NCBI GenBank assembly: GCA_015501585.1
Contig: JADNRY010000006.1
Location: 1-64,000 of the forward strand
Origin: Rhodocollybia butyracea
Taxonomy: Eukaryota; Basidiomycota; Agaricomycetes; Agaricales; Omphalotaceae
DNA length: 64,000 nucleotides
Direction: 5' to 3'
This document shows positions 31,468-43,289 of this stretch, piece after piece. The notes below the pieces were generated by a model that did not search any database, was not told the DNA's origin, and worked only from the letters and a program-made list of their open reading frames with translations. The position numbers and the translations under genes are program-made. How positions within the stretch are numbered: position 1 is the first letter of the stretch; the number at the start of each line of letters is the position of its first letter.

Positions 31468-32913
31468 ATGACTCCAGAAGAAGCAGTAGAGGTGTCGTCT
31501 ATCGGACTTGCGCTGTCCATGGATGTGGCCGCAAACATAGTACTTTTCTCCGTTTTATTTGGTGCGTACGTTGGATTGTTTATTCTGTGACAAAGGAATT
31601 CTCAATTTTCATTATATTTTCTACCAGGGTTATACTCTTTGGCATATTACATCAGCATTTACATTTACTTCAAGTGAGTTCTGATATTTTAGAAATCCTG
31701 ACAAAACTGCAATCCTGAGTCCATTAATTTTGTAGAACAAAGGGTGATGCTGGGAATGCAAAGCACGCAATGATTTGTGTACTCCTTGGCAATTATGTCC
31801 TGATGCTGATATTCTGTGTATCATCTGTCGCATCCACGCCTGAGACTGTCCAACATGATCTTATATTGACTCTACCAGGAGGAATCATGGAACAAATCGT
31901 AGCAGCCAATTCTCGGTCACAGATAACAGTCTATCAAAATCTTCTTACCTGGTTAAGCAATCTTATAGTGAGTTTGTTAGACCTTATATGTCCAGATACT
32001 AATTGACATAATCCCAAAAAGCCATTAATTGCTGATGCTGTGATTATGTGGAGAGCTTGGGCAGTGTGGATGGACAACAGAAAAGTGAAAGGGACATTAC
32101 TTCTGTTCATGCTTGCAGATATAGGTGAGATTGATCTGTGGAAATTGCAAGTATACATGAGCTCATGAAGATATAATGTTAGCTGTTAGCTTAGCTGATA
32201 ACATTGTAGACACTACAGCTACAACTGCACAACAGAATGACACAGGTTGAAGTCTTGATTGGGTTGCTATTGTCCTATCACTATCTATAAATATGATAAC
32301 CACATGTTCAATAGCTTTTCGAGCGTGGTGAGTACCGCCTTCTGTCTATATCTGACCTCAATCAATATACTGGAAAATCTAGGCTACATTATAAATCTAT
32401 GAACTCAATTTCTATTAGAAGAAAGAAAACTCAAAGCGAAAGAATTCTTCTTCTTCTTGTAGAGTCTGGTGCAATTTACATCATAGTCCAGGTGAGCATT
32501 TTGCAAAACATAACCTGTTCTTCCTGAGCAAAATTTTTTCAGCTGCTCATGATAACAACTCTGGCTTTAAGCACAAATGCATCTGGTACCTCAACCATTA
32601 GCTTTGTTGTGTCTCTGATAGGTCAATTTTATGTATCTGCTGCTGTGAGCGCCCTCCTATTTTCTAAAACTATAGGTCTGCTGACCTTAATGCACCTCAA
32701 TGCTAGTCCCTGAATCCTGTCCTCATCTTCATCTTAGTTCAAACACAGAACACATATGACCAAAGTTTCCACCTTGAAGACATTTCCACACCCAGTCAAC
32801 AAGCACAATTGCAACAAGTTTCTGTGATCTTGCATAACTTGGAAGGCACTCCAGCTGAGGTTGGGTTGGCTGACCAGGGGACCAGTCCAACCAATATGGA
32901 TGGCAGCACATGA
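31468..32913 (+). pseudogene. Seven-helix membrane protein (agaricomycete family), one in-frame TGA
   Basis: Exons: 31468-31561, 31628-31673, 31736-31967, 32022-32124, 32195-32327, 32383-32491, 32543-32644, 32707-32913; 1,026 nt (341 codons plus stop), all phases agree. Intron 3 has a TACTAAT branch site. Hydrophobic helices are visible in almost every exon (ANIVLFSVLFGLYSLAYYI; ICVLLGNYVLMLIFCVSSVA; DWVAIVLSLSINMITT; ISFVVSLIGQFYVSAA), with blocks WRAWAVWM, ILLLLVESGAIYIIVQ and LNPVLIFILVQTQNTY. These resemble the large agaricomycete family of seven-helix proteins without known ligand. A TGA at 32248-32250, just before SLDWVAIV, interrupts exon 5. Skipping it by an extra intron would remove a helix. 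So it is either a young pseudogene or a sequence error. Confidence 0.75.
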
Positions 32914-33480
32914 GCAGGGGTGGAGGGCAGACACATGAACATATACACTGTTGCTTCAAAAGTTGGGCAAAAATTAGAATATTGATTTTCTTTCATGATA
33001 TAAGGCGGGTTGGTGGGAATCTGTGCCAACTACGGTATACTTACCTTCTATGAGGGCACCAGGGGTTAGAGATGTCTACAAGTCAGAATCATAGTAAACT
33101 TTGGATCTATTGTGGATGTACATCAGGAAAACACTTAAATCCTTAAGTTGACTTGGGTAGTGATCCTAACTTCAGGTTGATTTGAGTTGACTTAGACTCG
33201 TACCCAGTAGCCGTAGTGGTGATTTGATGACAGTCAATCAAATGCCGTTCACGCGGCGACTGGCAATTCTTAACCATAACTTAGTACAGTCAGCGTTTTT
33301 TCTCACGCAATTGTTTGGACTTTAACTTTTCAAAGATAAAAATTTTATAGCGGTCCCTAAATGAAAAATCTGAAAAGACAAATTTGTGTAGAACATAAAC
33401 ACAAGAAACTTGTTGTTCTCCGGTTTTTAATTTTTCAATGAATCGGATGCAAATTATAGTGCTTTTCAATAATAACATTC
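32914..33480. other. Intergenic, no gene seen
   Basis: No ORF or repeat family recognised. Confidence 0.35.
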
Positions 33481-33752
33481 TGAAAAAAAAACTCTTGTCC
33501 AGCCGGTCTGTTTGGCGTGGCGCCTATTTCTCTGAATCACATGGGTGGCCGCCAAGCCAAGGTCAACTATATAAGGCAAGAACTGCGCACATTTGGCGCG
33601 CCACCGACTGCAAAATCGTTGCAGCTATTGCCTTATATGGTAAGAAATGGTGCAACACTTACATGCCGAGGGCTGGCATTAGTATGCCATGTGATTCAGA
33701 AAAATAGGCGCCGCGCCCACCCATCCAGTAGACGAAAAGTTTTTTTTTCCGC
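33481..33752. mobile_element. Fold-back element with long inverted arms
   Basis: The left arm (about 33481-33541) and right arm (about 33687-33752) are imperfect inverted copies: AAAAAAAAACTCTTGTC..GGCGCCTATTT..TCTGAATCACATGG mirrors CCATGTGATTCAGAAAAATAGGCGCC.. at the right. The middle is about 145 bp with no ORF. It has the form of a MITE or fold-back transposon; superfamily and target duplication not identified. Confidence 0.65.
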
Positions 33753-34257
33753 ATGTAAAGTACAATAAGGTTATCTAACAACTTCACACCACTCTTCCTG
33801 TGTTCTGAAAAAATGGGATTTTTCCAATCCAGAAAGCGGCGTAACTCTGATTCAACTTACACTGAGCCTACCTACCAGAAGCGCGCTCGAAACCAGACAG
33901 AAACAGAAGCATAAATCTTGCATAAATCAATTTATGCCCAGTGCAGTCGCGATCAACACAAAACCAGGCATACTTTGTAGCAACTGAACTTTGTTTATAC
34001 AAGTACCCACTTCAGTACACACCTTCAAGCTTACTACTTGAAGAATGCAAAATGCAGTAGCTCTAAATGACGTCAAATCACCAAATCACCAAATCACCAA
34101 ATTAATCTGAACTTGAGTACCATTGCTGCTTCTTGTGACGTGAAGGCATGACTATTGTGATATTTCAATTGAGTCTGCACTCGGATTGAGCCGAATCAGC
34201 CGATTGAGAATTCGAGTTCAGCGGGGAACCTGCTCGTGATTTGGCCAGTCCCTATGC

Positions 34258-34559
34258 TGTTAAATGGAGTAACCTCGGAGTAAGGAGTCCCGCCCCCACC
34301 TCTTTTCTTTCCAGTATTGGTGGGACATGTTTTGTCTACGGTATGGTTTATCCTCCCGAGGGGAGGATTATTCACCTATATTATTTGTTTCATTTATCCG
34401 AGTGCCTCTCATTGACTTGAGAGTTTAATATATACAGGACATGCTGTCCTTTACCCTTATTTGTCTTATGCACTTCTGAGGGTAAGTTTACTTTATTTAT
34501 TCCCCTGTAATACTCGTGCTTACGCTTATGTATCTAGATTAGCTTATACATGTCTTACA
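34258..34559 (+). mobile_element. Diverged solo LTR of the copia II family
   Basis: It shares the order and wording of the copia II LTR: GGGACATGTTTTG, GGTTTATCC, TTTATCCGAGTGCCT, TTGACTTG, GACATGCTGTCCTTT, CACTTCTGAGGGTAAGTTTA, CTTACGCTTATGTA. It starts TGTTAAATGG and ends near CTTACA. An old insertion, strongly mutated. Confidence 0.65.
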
Positions 34560-34896
34560 TATGCGTCTCAAGGAGGTATTTCCGAGGCGTTGTGATGGTA
34601 GGAAAGAGAATAAGTACAGAGTTTATATGCTGTTAAGTAATATGACGAGGTTCATACATAGATCTGTATGAAGCTCGAGACTAGCGGCCCCGTCATTGGA
34701 CAAGGCTTTCAAACTCATTGAGCTCAACCCTGTATCCTGCTTTCAAAAGCTTGCATCATTCAAACGTTGAATGCCGGACAGAATTCAGCGTAATACTACG
34801 CTGATTATGATTTTGAAGATGATCATACTACATACTGCCTAACGAGGGTCACAGTAATAAACGAGAGTGGTAAGCCAAATTAGGCACCAGCTGCAC

Positions 34897-35830
34897 CTAC
34901 AGCCGTGATCTAGTAGTATGGGCTATAGCAATGCCCTTATTGAACCGGTTATGTGGGTCAAATTCTCCTTCGATTGCCTCCAATTTGGCCAAATTAGGTC
35001 CATAGAACTGATTAGCGGGGGTGCCCTGTAAATAATAGTTGGGGTAGCGCTGGAGGACATTGTTACTCCCTGCAGCAGCCTCCACTAGTCCCGCACCAGT
35101 GATGACCTGGTTGCAAATTTCTGCAAAGTCTGAGGCTTGATTCTGGGATGAAGAATTGGATCACATGTATGGTAGGGTACGAGTGGGACCAAGGCCTGTG
35201 ATGGGGTGCGAAGCAAAAGAATCGGGGATGAAGGGCTCAATCAAGATCTGCAGGCCTGCCCATAGGATCAGAAAGGAGAGGGGTTTGCTAATCCACAGCT
35301 GCTTGAAGGACACTTGTTGTCATAAATTTGATAACTATGCGTTGATAGTCATCAGTTGGCAAGGGATGCGAAACAAAGTCCACTACATAATGTGTCAGTT
35401 AGGAGATATAACGGGGTAAAAATGACCGAGGTTGGAGGCTTTGTAACGTCTACCAGGATACATTCGTCATTGTGTCCATGGTTTGAACGCCCTGACAAAG
35501 AACAACACCCGTAAGAATCGCGACGTTGGGGTATGTATTGTGTGCAGTGGTACCCATGCAATCGCTTCAAAGTTTTCCATGGTGAAAAGGACAAAGTCAC
35601 TGTAGACTCAGTTTCTGTCGGCTTGGGATATGCCTTTACCACGTATTCCGTTACAGTTGATCATCACAGTGTTAACGCACTTGTTCTCCGTGGAACTCAA
35701 GCTTGAGATATTCACCACCGATAGAGAAGCCCTGAGCCCCAGTCAAAACCCGCACTGGGCTGATCTGGGCACTTGGCGGATATCTGATGAGGTCTGTTTT
35801 TGTCTGGGTCCAGCTGGCCAAATGCTGGGC
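34897..35830 (-). pseudogene. Relic of a berberine-bridge-type FAD-linked oxidoreductase
   Basis: On the minus strand the C-terminal BBE-type motif is clear at 35085-34897: RYPNYYLQGTPANQFYGPNL followed by EAIEGEFDPHNRFN. Upstream pieces in different frames read ASDFAEICNQVITGAGLV, IEPFIPDSFASHPITGLGP and VKAYPKPTETESTVTLSFS, the expected order for such an oxidase. Stops and frame changes separate them, and the N-terminal FAD-binding half is mostly missing. A decayed gene, no function expected. Confidence 0.7.
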
Positions 35831-35849
35831 GATTTTTTTTAAATTCAGT

Positions 35850-36750
35850 TCATGTCATTCCTGAATCAATGGGTGGGAAATCTGTTCAGAACGGTCTCTA
35901 AGTTCAACGTTCAACAGTACTTGGACTTCAAACTTGCTTCAAACATTTTTATCAAGCGGTGAACATGTGACATGATAAAGTTAAAAAAAAAATTCCATCG
36001 CTCTTTCATTCGCTCTTTCATTCTCTTCCTGTTTACCATCATCTGCATGTTGTCTGTTTTAAAGATGTATCATTCAACAACTCCTCAACCCACTTTGGAC
36101 TGTATAGACTTAAGAATGGATTTGTTGGGCTGGGTCATTCCCAAGGTGAGCTATCCTGCCTTTCCTTCAATGAATAATTTATTGAACTATTTTTTTTGAT
36201 TAGCTCTTGTTGGCCTGTTGACGTCGTTGTGTGCCGGTATGCCGCATACCATTGTTTTCATTAATTTTTGTGCATTCCAAAAGTGAGCTATCTCAACTTT
36301 TTCTTTTGAGCTGGTTAATTGACCAATTCTTTTTAGCTGGCCTTCTCAATTTTCCCATGACTATTGTATCTAGCGCTCGTAACTGCGCCCTTGTATTGCC
36401 TTTGTACAGGTGTAATTTAAATCAGTAGTTTGATGTATATGTAGTTACTAGTTTCTATGTCATAGTTGATAACTCTAATATGATTTACTCAGACTATCCC
36501 AGATGGACCCAGATGAGAACAGCCTAGAGCATATTATCCCAGAGGAACGCAGTTATATACAATACTAAATTTTCACTCTCTGTACGGTTCTTGCCAGATA
36601 AACACAGACAAGAACAGCCTATACAGCTGATATCTGGAATTTCTGGGAAAACAGCTGATCTCGGATGATCACAGCTGGAACACAACTTTTACTATATCAT
36701 CTCGGCTCAACCCAGTGCAGGTTTTCACTGGGCCCAGTGAAAAGCCGCAC
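35850..36750. other. Intergenic, no gene seen
   Basis: AT-rich. A short near-repeat of AGAACAGCCTA occurs near 36517 and 36611. No coding region supported. Confidence 0.35.
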
Positions 36751-37093
36751 TGTAACGCCTCCGCCTCTCCATAATCACCACTGACCGTATCCGGCGATAC
36801 GGTCATCCTAGACGCCGCCGATAGACCAAACGGTCTATCTTATCATTCTATTTATTATTAATTATATAATAAATCTGTTACTATAAGTATTGTACAATTA
36901 CTTAAGAGTCTAGTTAGTCTTTTACACCGTCGTACACACAATAGTATCCTATTTGTCGTGTTCACTGGTGTTCTTAAGGACTTTGCCCATAGGGCGCGTT
37001 ATACTTTTTTGAACATCAAAAAATTACTATTGTGTGAATAACACAAAGCTATTAGTTTAACAAGCCAAAAACAGTTATACTACCAAGTATAAC
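36751..37093 (+). mobile_element. Candidate 5' LTR of a gypsy-like element
   Basis: Starts TGTAACGCCTCCGCCTCTCC. The first 35-40 bp match the start of the split LTR-like element in the inverted repeat (TGTAATGCCTCTGCCTCTCC at 54711). The likely end is AAGTATAACA. It is followed at 37158 by a gag-like ORF, as expected for an LTR element. No 3' partner is visible in the window. Confidence 0.45.
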
Positions 37094-37157
37094 AACCATT
37101 ATTCCAACTCACAAACCCGCTCCATTTTTCCGTCCCGCTATATCATTTGCTGTCTCA

Positions 37158-37637
37158 ATGACCTCTCGAAATCAATCAGAGAAGTCATATCGGAGCGTGC
37201 GCGATCGCGCACCTTCCATTCGTGGTGACGTGTCACCACAATCAATCTATTCAGTCGCATCAGCGACTCATTCCGTGCATGCGTCTGAAGGACGGCACTA
37301 CAGGCAGGACAAAAGTCCACCTAATGAACAGTCTATGACTATTCGTAAGAAACAGCCAACCCGAGAGGGTTTAAGTGAGATTTCTTCTGTGCTACAAGAT
37401 GTAGCGGCATCACTCGACAAGAGTACGCAAGTACTCAATCGTATTCTCAATATAACTGAGAAATGGGATGCATCTAGCATCCGATCTAATGAAGAAAGAT
37501 CTTCTTCATCGAGAAACAGCAATAGAATCACTATTGCTGCACCCACACCGAGACGGCCTGCCGTCACACCACCGGTATTGCACAACGCAACACCACACTG
37601 GATGCAGGTTCACGTGATTTGCCATGATATATGTTGA
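37158..37637 (+). pseudogene. gag-like ORF, truncated
   Basis: 159 codons starting MTSRNQSEKSYRSVRDRAPS. Charged, Ser-rich N-terminus, then a helix-rich stretch (LSEISSVLQDVAASLDKSTQ), the general look of a Ty3/gypsy gag N-terminus. No zinc knuckle before the frame ends, and AT-rich DNA follows, so the element is cut short. It could be a host gene instead. Confidence 0.35.
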
Positions 37638-38466
37638 ACAAATGTGAAAATCTCACCAAGTGGGATTCACATATTTTCTAATGCTTTCATTGAAAACATT
37701 GTAAAATCATGTTAAAGCTGAGACATATAGATTTACAATTAAATATGTATAAGGGGCAAAAGTCATCCTGAACATATGGTGGAAACATAGTGCTTCCAGT
37801 CAATATATAATGCTTATATATCCCTCATTCCTGGTGCTACATACAAAAGACATACAGAAACATTATTCAAAACATCTGCTATAATTTTGCTGAACTTATG
37901 AGAAGCCGCTTTTTGGTTTCTTCTTTATAAGGAGCAAGAATTATGAAATATGTATGCTGAGCAAACATATATAAATAATGCATATATGTTTTCTATTAAT
38001 TGTAAGATGTATGGAAAAGTTATGTAAAATGTCTGCTATAAATTTTGCTGAACTTATGAGAAGTAGATTTTTGATTTTTTACATATAATGTGCCATAATT
38101 GTGAGATATATATGTTTAGCAAATGTAGATATCTAGCTCCTATATGTCATTCATTGCTTGTAATATATATAAGCAACATGCAAAAAAGTAATGGTATATA
38201 TATGCTATAATTTTGCTCAAGTTATACTCCAGTTTTTTACCTATAATGAGCCATAATCATGCAAACACATCTTCATTATTAATTGCAGAACATGGAGAAT
38301 ATATGCTGGAATTACACTAAAGATAAATAATGTTTCACATAATTTTATGAATCTTCAGTAATGCAATGCTGATACTACAGAATGCTGGTTTATGTAAGTT
38401 ATGCTATGAATAATAAAACTATAATGAGTATATGAAAAGTGAATGTCCCTGTTTATCCATTGTAGA
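37638..38466. other. AT-rich unique DNA outside the visible inverted repeat
   Basis: Contains a short duplication (CTGCTATAATTTTGCTGAACTTATGAGAAG-like, near 37877 and 38033, each under 35 bp). The inverted repeat may extend into this block, but its mirror lies beyond the window end. Confidence 0.4.
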
Positions 38467-40751
38467 TGTTGCAGGTTTTAGTAAAGATATATAGAAAGTA
38501 TGAGGTATGTCATTAGCATAATATGAATGTCATGACTACTGACATACAGTGAATAAATGTATGAACTATTGTACCTATTTGGTGCCTATAAGTTTCTTAT
38601 CTGTTTGGAATGAAGATGCACCATTATTGAAAAAAACATGCAGCTCAAACACTAGAAATAGTGAAAGAGTTATGTTAAGCTATGGTATAGGGCAGCACAA
38701 AGGCATCAAGATGATTTTGATGGATTATGCCAACTGCACTTTCAGGTGTATTGATCATTATTTCATGACATTTGAATGAACAGACAGAAAACATACAAAG
38801 AGCAAATGTGGATGTTATGAGAAGTTTGAATAGCTAATGATGTCAAGATTGTTCACCTGGGGTCTAATATTGGAGAAGTAAGACTTATGGAAACAAGAGG
38901 GATATATCATGGAGAATATTTAAAGGCATATCAAAATAATAAGAAAGAGCATGTATAGAAAATGGGAAATGAATGTGAAAAGTTTGAGAAGATAAATAGA
39001 AATAGGATGGTTATAAGATTGAAGTGAAACAAGAATATTATGTTGAAGTAAAATATAGTCAAGACTACAAAGAGGGTACAGATAGTCTATGGATAGGCTA
39101 CACAAAGGGCACAGAGAGGCAATGCTGAGGCTACAAATAGGCTACAGCCTATAGGCAACACTAAGGCTATGAGTAGGGTATTGATAGGCTACATGAAGGG
39201 TACAGATAGGCTACAAATAGAGTACAAGTAGGCAACATCAGGGGTACAGATCATAGGCATGGAAGGGATACAGATAGGCTACTCTGAGGCTACAGATAGG
39301 TAGGCTACAGATAGGCTACAGATAGATTACAAGTAGGCAACACCAGGGCTACACATAAGCTATGGATGGGTGACAGATAGGCTACTCAAAGGCAACAAAT
39401 ATGCAACAGATAGGTGACACCAAGGCTATAAATAAACTATAGATAGGCTACAGATAGGTTACAAGTAGGCATCACCAAGGCTACAAATAGGCTATAGATG
39501 GGCTACAGATAGATTACAAGTAGGCAAGACCAGGGGTACATTGAAGTGTGCCATGGATGGGCTACAGGAAAGCTACTCCAAGGCCACAAATAAGCAATAA
39601 ATAGGTTACACCAAGGCTACAAATAGACTATAGATAGGCTACAGATAGATTACAAGGAGGCAACACCAAGGGTACAAATAGTCTATGGAAGGTCTACAGA
39701 TAGGCTACTCTAAGGCTACAAATAGGCTGCAGATAGACTACAGATAGATTACAAGGAGGCAACACCAAAGCTACAAATAGGCTATAGACAGGCTCTGGCA
39801 GATAGATTCCAAGTAGGCAACACCAGGGCTACACATAATCTATGGATAGGTTTCAGATAGGCTACTCCAAGGCTTCAAATATGCAACAGACAGGTGACAC
39901 CAAGGCTACAAATAGACTATAGATAGGCAAGGCTATGAGTAGGGTATAAATAGGCTACATGAAGGGTACAGATAGGCTACAAATATGCTATGGATGCTCT
40001 ACAGATAGGCTACTCTGAGGCTACAAATATGTTACAGATAGACTACAGCCTATTGATTACCCCCAGGCAATACCAAGGCAATGATTAGACTATAGATAGG
40101 CTGCAGATAGATTACAAGTGGGCAACACCAGGGGTACAAATAGGCTATGGATGGTCTACAGATAGGCTACTTGGAGGTAACAAATAGGCAACAGATAAGT
40201 TACACCAAGGCTATGGATGGTCTACAGATAGCCAATTGTAGGTGTGACCACTATGAAACTTTGTAGTGCGCCGCAGGTGCTAGAAAATTCTTTTGTACAT
40301 GTAGCACTGGCAACTCAATTTTTTTTTTTGTAAGGTCCCTCAAATATCTGTGAACAGGTGTGACCTTTCAGACAATCTGGGTCCCTTGTGACCCATGACT
40401 TATGAACTGCCTGAAATGGTACAGTAGATTACCAGTAGGCAATGCAGATAGATTACAACCAGGCACAAATAGATTACATATAGGGAACACCAGGGGTACA
40501 AATAGGCTGTGGATGGGCTACAGATAGGCTACAACAAGGCTACAGATGGACTATAGATAGACCGCAGATAGATTACAAGTAGGCAGCACCAGGGGTGCAG
40601 ATAGGGTATGGAGGGGCTACAGAGAGGCTACTGATAAAGGGTTCAAAGACTACAAATAGATTACAAGCAGGAAACACAAGGAGGATGGTCTACAAATAGG
40701 CAACAGATAGGTTACACCAAGGCTACAGATAGGCAACAGATAGGCTACTAG

Positions 40752-41079
40752 GGATGGACATGAGTCCAGATCCAGTAAACCCGGACCTGCTGCACAGGTA
40801 CCTGCACCCAAAAAAACACAACCTGTGACCTGACCCGGACCCGTGGGAAACGGGTATCTGGATCCGCCGGATCCGGGCCATGCAGGTCAACCTGCAGGTA
40901 TTTGTAGGTATTTGTACTTAAAATATACTTTATAGGTCTGAAAATCCCCAAGGGCTGACCTGTGACCTGACCCGCACCTGTGGGAACAGGTACCTGGATC
41001 AGCCGGATCCAGGTCAGGCGGGTATTTCCACAGGTTAAACCAAGTGGGTCACCTGTAAAGAGCTGGACTTGTGTCCATC
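40752..41079. mobile_element. MITE with GATGGACA..GTCCAG ends, left arm
   Basis: Ends GGATGGACATGAGTCCAG and, in reverse complement, AGATGGACACAAGTCCAG. The interior is rich in CCTGTGACCTGACCC and GGATCC-type repeats. Inserted in the minisatellite. Confidence 0.65.
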
Positions 41080-41711
41080 TTTATAGGCTACAGCTAGATT
41101 AAAGTAGGCAACACCCGGGGCACAGATAGGCTATGGATGGGCTACAGATATGCTACTCGGAGGCTACAAATAGGCTACAGATAGATTACATCAAGGGTAC
41201 AGCTAAGCTACAGATAGACTACAGATAGATTACAAGCTGCTGCAACAAGCAGGCAACACAAAGGCTACAGATAGGTTACAAGTAGGCAACTCCAAGGCTA
41301 CAAATAGATAGATTACAAGCAGGCAACACCAAGGCTATAAATATGCTATAGATAGGCTACAGATGAATTACAAGTAGGCAACACCAAAGGTACATATAGG
41401 CTATGCATGGTCTACAGATATGCTACTCCAAGGTGACAAATAGGCAACAAATAAGTTGCACCAAGGCTAAAAATATACTACAGATAGGCTACAGATAGAT
41501 TACAAGTAGGCAACACCAGGGGCACAGATAGGCTATGGATGGGCTACAGATAGGCTACTCCAAGGCTACAAATAGGCTACAGATAGGCTACAGATAGGTT
41601 ACATCAAGGGCACAGATAGGCTACAGATAGACTACAGATAGATTACAAGCAGGCAATACAAAAGCTACAGATAGGTTACAAGTAGGCAACATCAGGGCTA
41701 CAAATAGGCTA

Positions 41712-41811
41712 CATGGGAATGGGTACCTGGATCCTGTGGATCTGGGTCAGACAGGCATTCCCATGTGTTGAATCCACAGGTCACCTGTTAGGACCTGGAC
41801 TCATGTCCATC
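41712..41811. mobile_element. Truncated GATGGACA MITE, left arm
   Basis: Right end CCTGGACTCATGTCCATCC with TACCTGGATCC and CAGGTCACCTGTTAGG blocks shared with 40752-41079; the left half is missing. Confidence 0.55.
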
Positions 41812-42056
41812 CTTAGCTATAGATAGGCTACAGATAGGCTACTGTGAGGTTACAAATAGACAACAGATTGGTCACATCAAGGGTACAGACAGGCTACAGA
41901 TAGATTACAAGCAGGCAACACTAAGGCTACAAATAGGCTATAGATAGGCTACAGATAGATTACAAGTAGGCAACACCAGGGCCCAGGGGTACAGACATGC
42001 TACTCCGAGGCCACAAATAGGCAACAGATAGGTTACAAATAGACTATAGAGCACTC

Positions 42057-42239
42057 ATGGCTGCACATACATCCATGAACCCATTGTTCCAACCTAGTGA
42101 CAGACAACCCTTCACCTGCCACAACTGCGGCAAGCCAGGGGATATGGCAAGGAAGTGGCCAAGGGCAGTGGTATGGAAGGGAAAGGGCAAAAACAGGGCT
42201 AACAGAACCAGAACTTGCACAGCCTCCTTACATCAATGA
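42057..42239 (+). pseudogene. gag zinc-knuckle fragment, left arm
   Basis: MAAHTSMNPLFQPSDRQPFT followed by CHNCGKPGDMARKW, a CCHC knuckle in which His became Asp and the last Cys became Trp. Then a basic tail (GKGKNRANRTR). A retroelement gag remnant, antisense to the LTR-like element it abuts. Confidence 0.6.
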
Positions 42240-42440
42240 CTCAATATCAATCATTGCACAGCATTCTGCAGTCAGGCTGACTGATCCACAGCATTTCTGC
42301 AGTTATGACTCAAAACTATAGTACATATTAAACAGTATATAAGAAGGCTTGATTTACCAATGTAAGGTAGATGTATTATTTTTTTGAATCCAACCCCCAC
42401 TTGTTTGCTGTTATCACTTGTGTGAATCACCAGACCAACT

Positions 42441-42723
42441 CATTGTATCTTGTTGAGCTATCTTCAAGTTGTATCTACTAATATTTACCTGTTGAGCTAT
42501 CTCCTAGTGAATACCTCTTTAATTGCCACTTGTTGAGCTATCTCTGAGTATTAGACACCACACTCACTACTACTTGTTGAGCTATCTCCGAGTACTAGAC
42601 ACCACACACACTACTACTTGTTGAGCCATCTCCAAGTATTAGTTCTGATCCATATTACTACTTATTAAGCTATTTCTCAATGTAACCATATTATTATTTG
42701 TCGAGCAATCTCCAAATAATAAC
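42441..42723 (-). repeat. Degenerate copy of the covarying hairpin array, left arm
   Basis: About seven or eight units with the GAGATAGCTCAAC core, in reverse orientation. The TTATTATTT/AAATAATAA unit is preserved. Two units appear to be fusions of neighbouring units by deletion between cores, which leaves mismatched outer stems. Confidence 0.75.
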
Positions 42724-42794
42724 TTCTGTGATTACAAACTAGTTACTGACTGTCCTTGAGCCTAGTTGTTTGAGTATATATTCTTTGCCTAGCG

Positions 42795-43180
42795 TGTCAA
42801 AAGGGGAGCTACGCGCCAAGGAGTTCTGCCCCCCTGCCTTTGCTTCTGGGTCAGATGGGACATGTTTAGGTGTAAGAAGGTTTATCCCTCAGGGGGATCC
42901 GATGTTTTTCCTTTGCTTATTTTGTTTATCCCTCCTCTTCATTTATCCAAGTGCCTAGTATTGACTTGGCAGTCTCATGTAGTTAGTTATATAGAGGACA
43001 AGTTGTCCTTTGTCCCTCAGTTGTTTGTATACTTCTGAGGGTAAGTTGATTTATTTATATGTTTATGGAACTTATACTTACGCTTATATATGTAGCTCGT
43101 ACTTACTAAGTTCCACAGGTAATTACTTGCAATACGAGTCGTTTGTATACTTCTGAGGCTCGTACTTACTAAGTTCCACA
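42795..43180 (+). repeat. 5' LTR of copia II, left arm
   Basis: 386 bp, TGTCAAAAGGGG to TTCCACA. Contains a repeated ACTTACTAAGTTCCACAGG / CGTTTGTATACTTCTGAGG block at its 3' end. Confidence 0.92.
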
Positions 43181-43289
43181 GGTTATGGGCCCCGCCTACC
43201 ACTGGAACTAATATACATTCTTGCCTAAAGAATATCAACTTGAACTTGAAATACTTTGACCGTTGAACTCAAATAACTTGAACCCAGAC

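Larger units (their letters stand above)
39060..42048 (+). repeat. 11-bp-period minisatellite, outer block, left arm
   Basis: Degenerate tandem array of ATAGGCTACAG (11 bp) and variants (ATAGATTACAAG, TAGGCAACACCA, CAAGGCTACAA), also arranged in longer irregular units. 11 is not a multiple of three, so the short ORFs in it are by-products. Confidence 0.85.
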
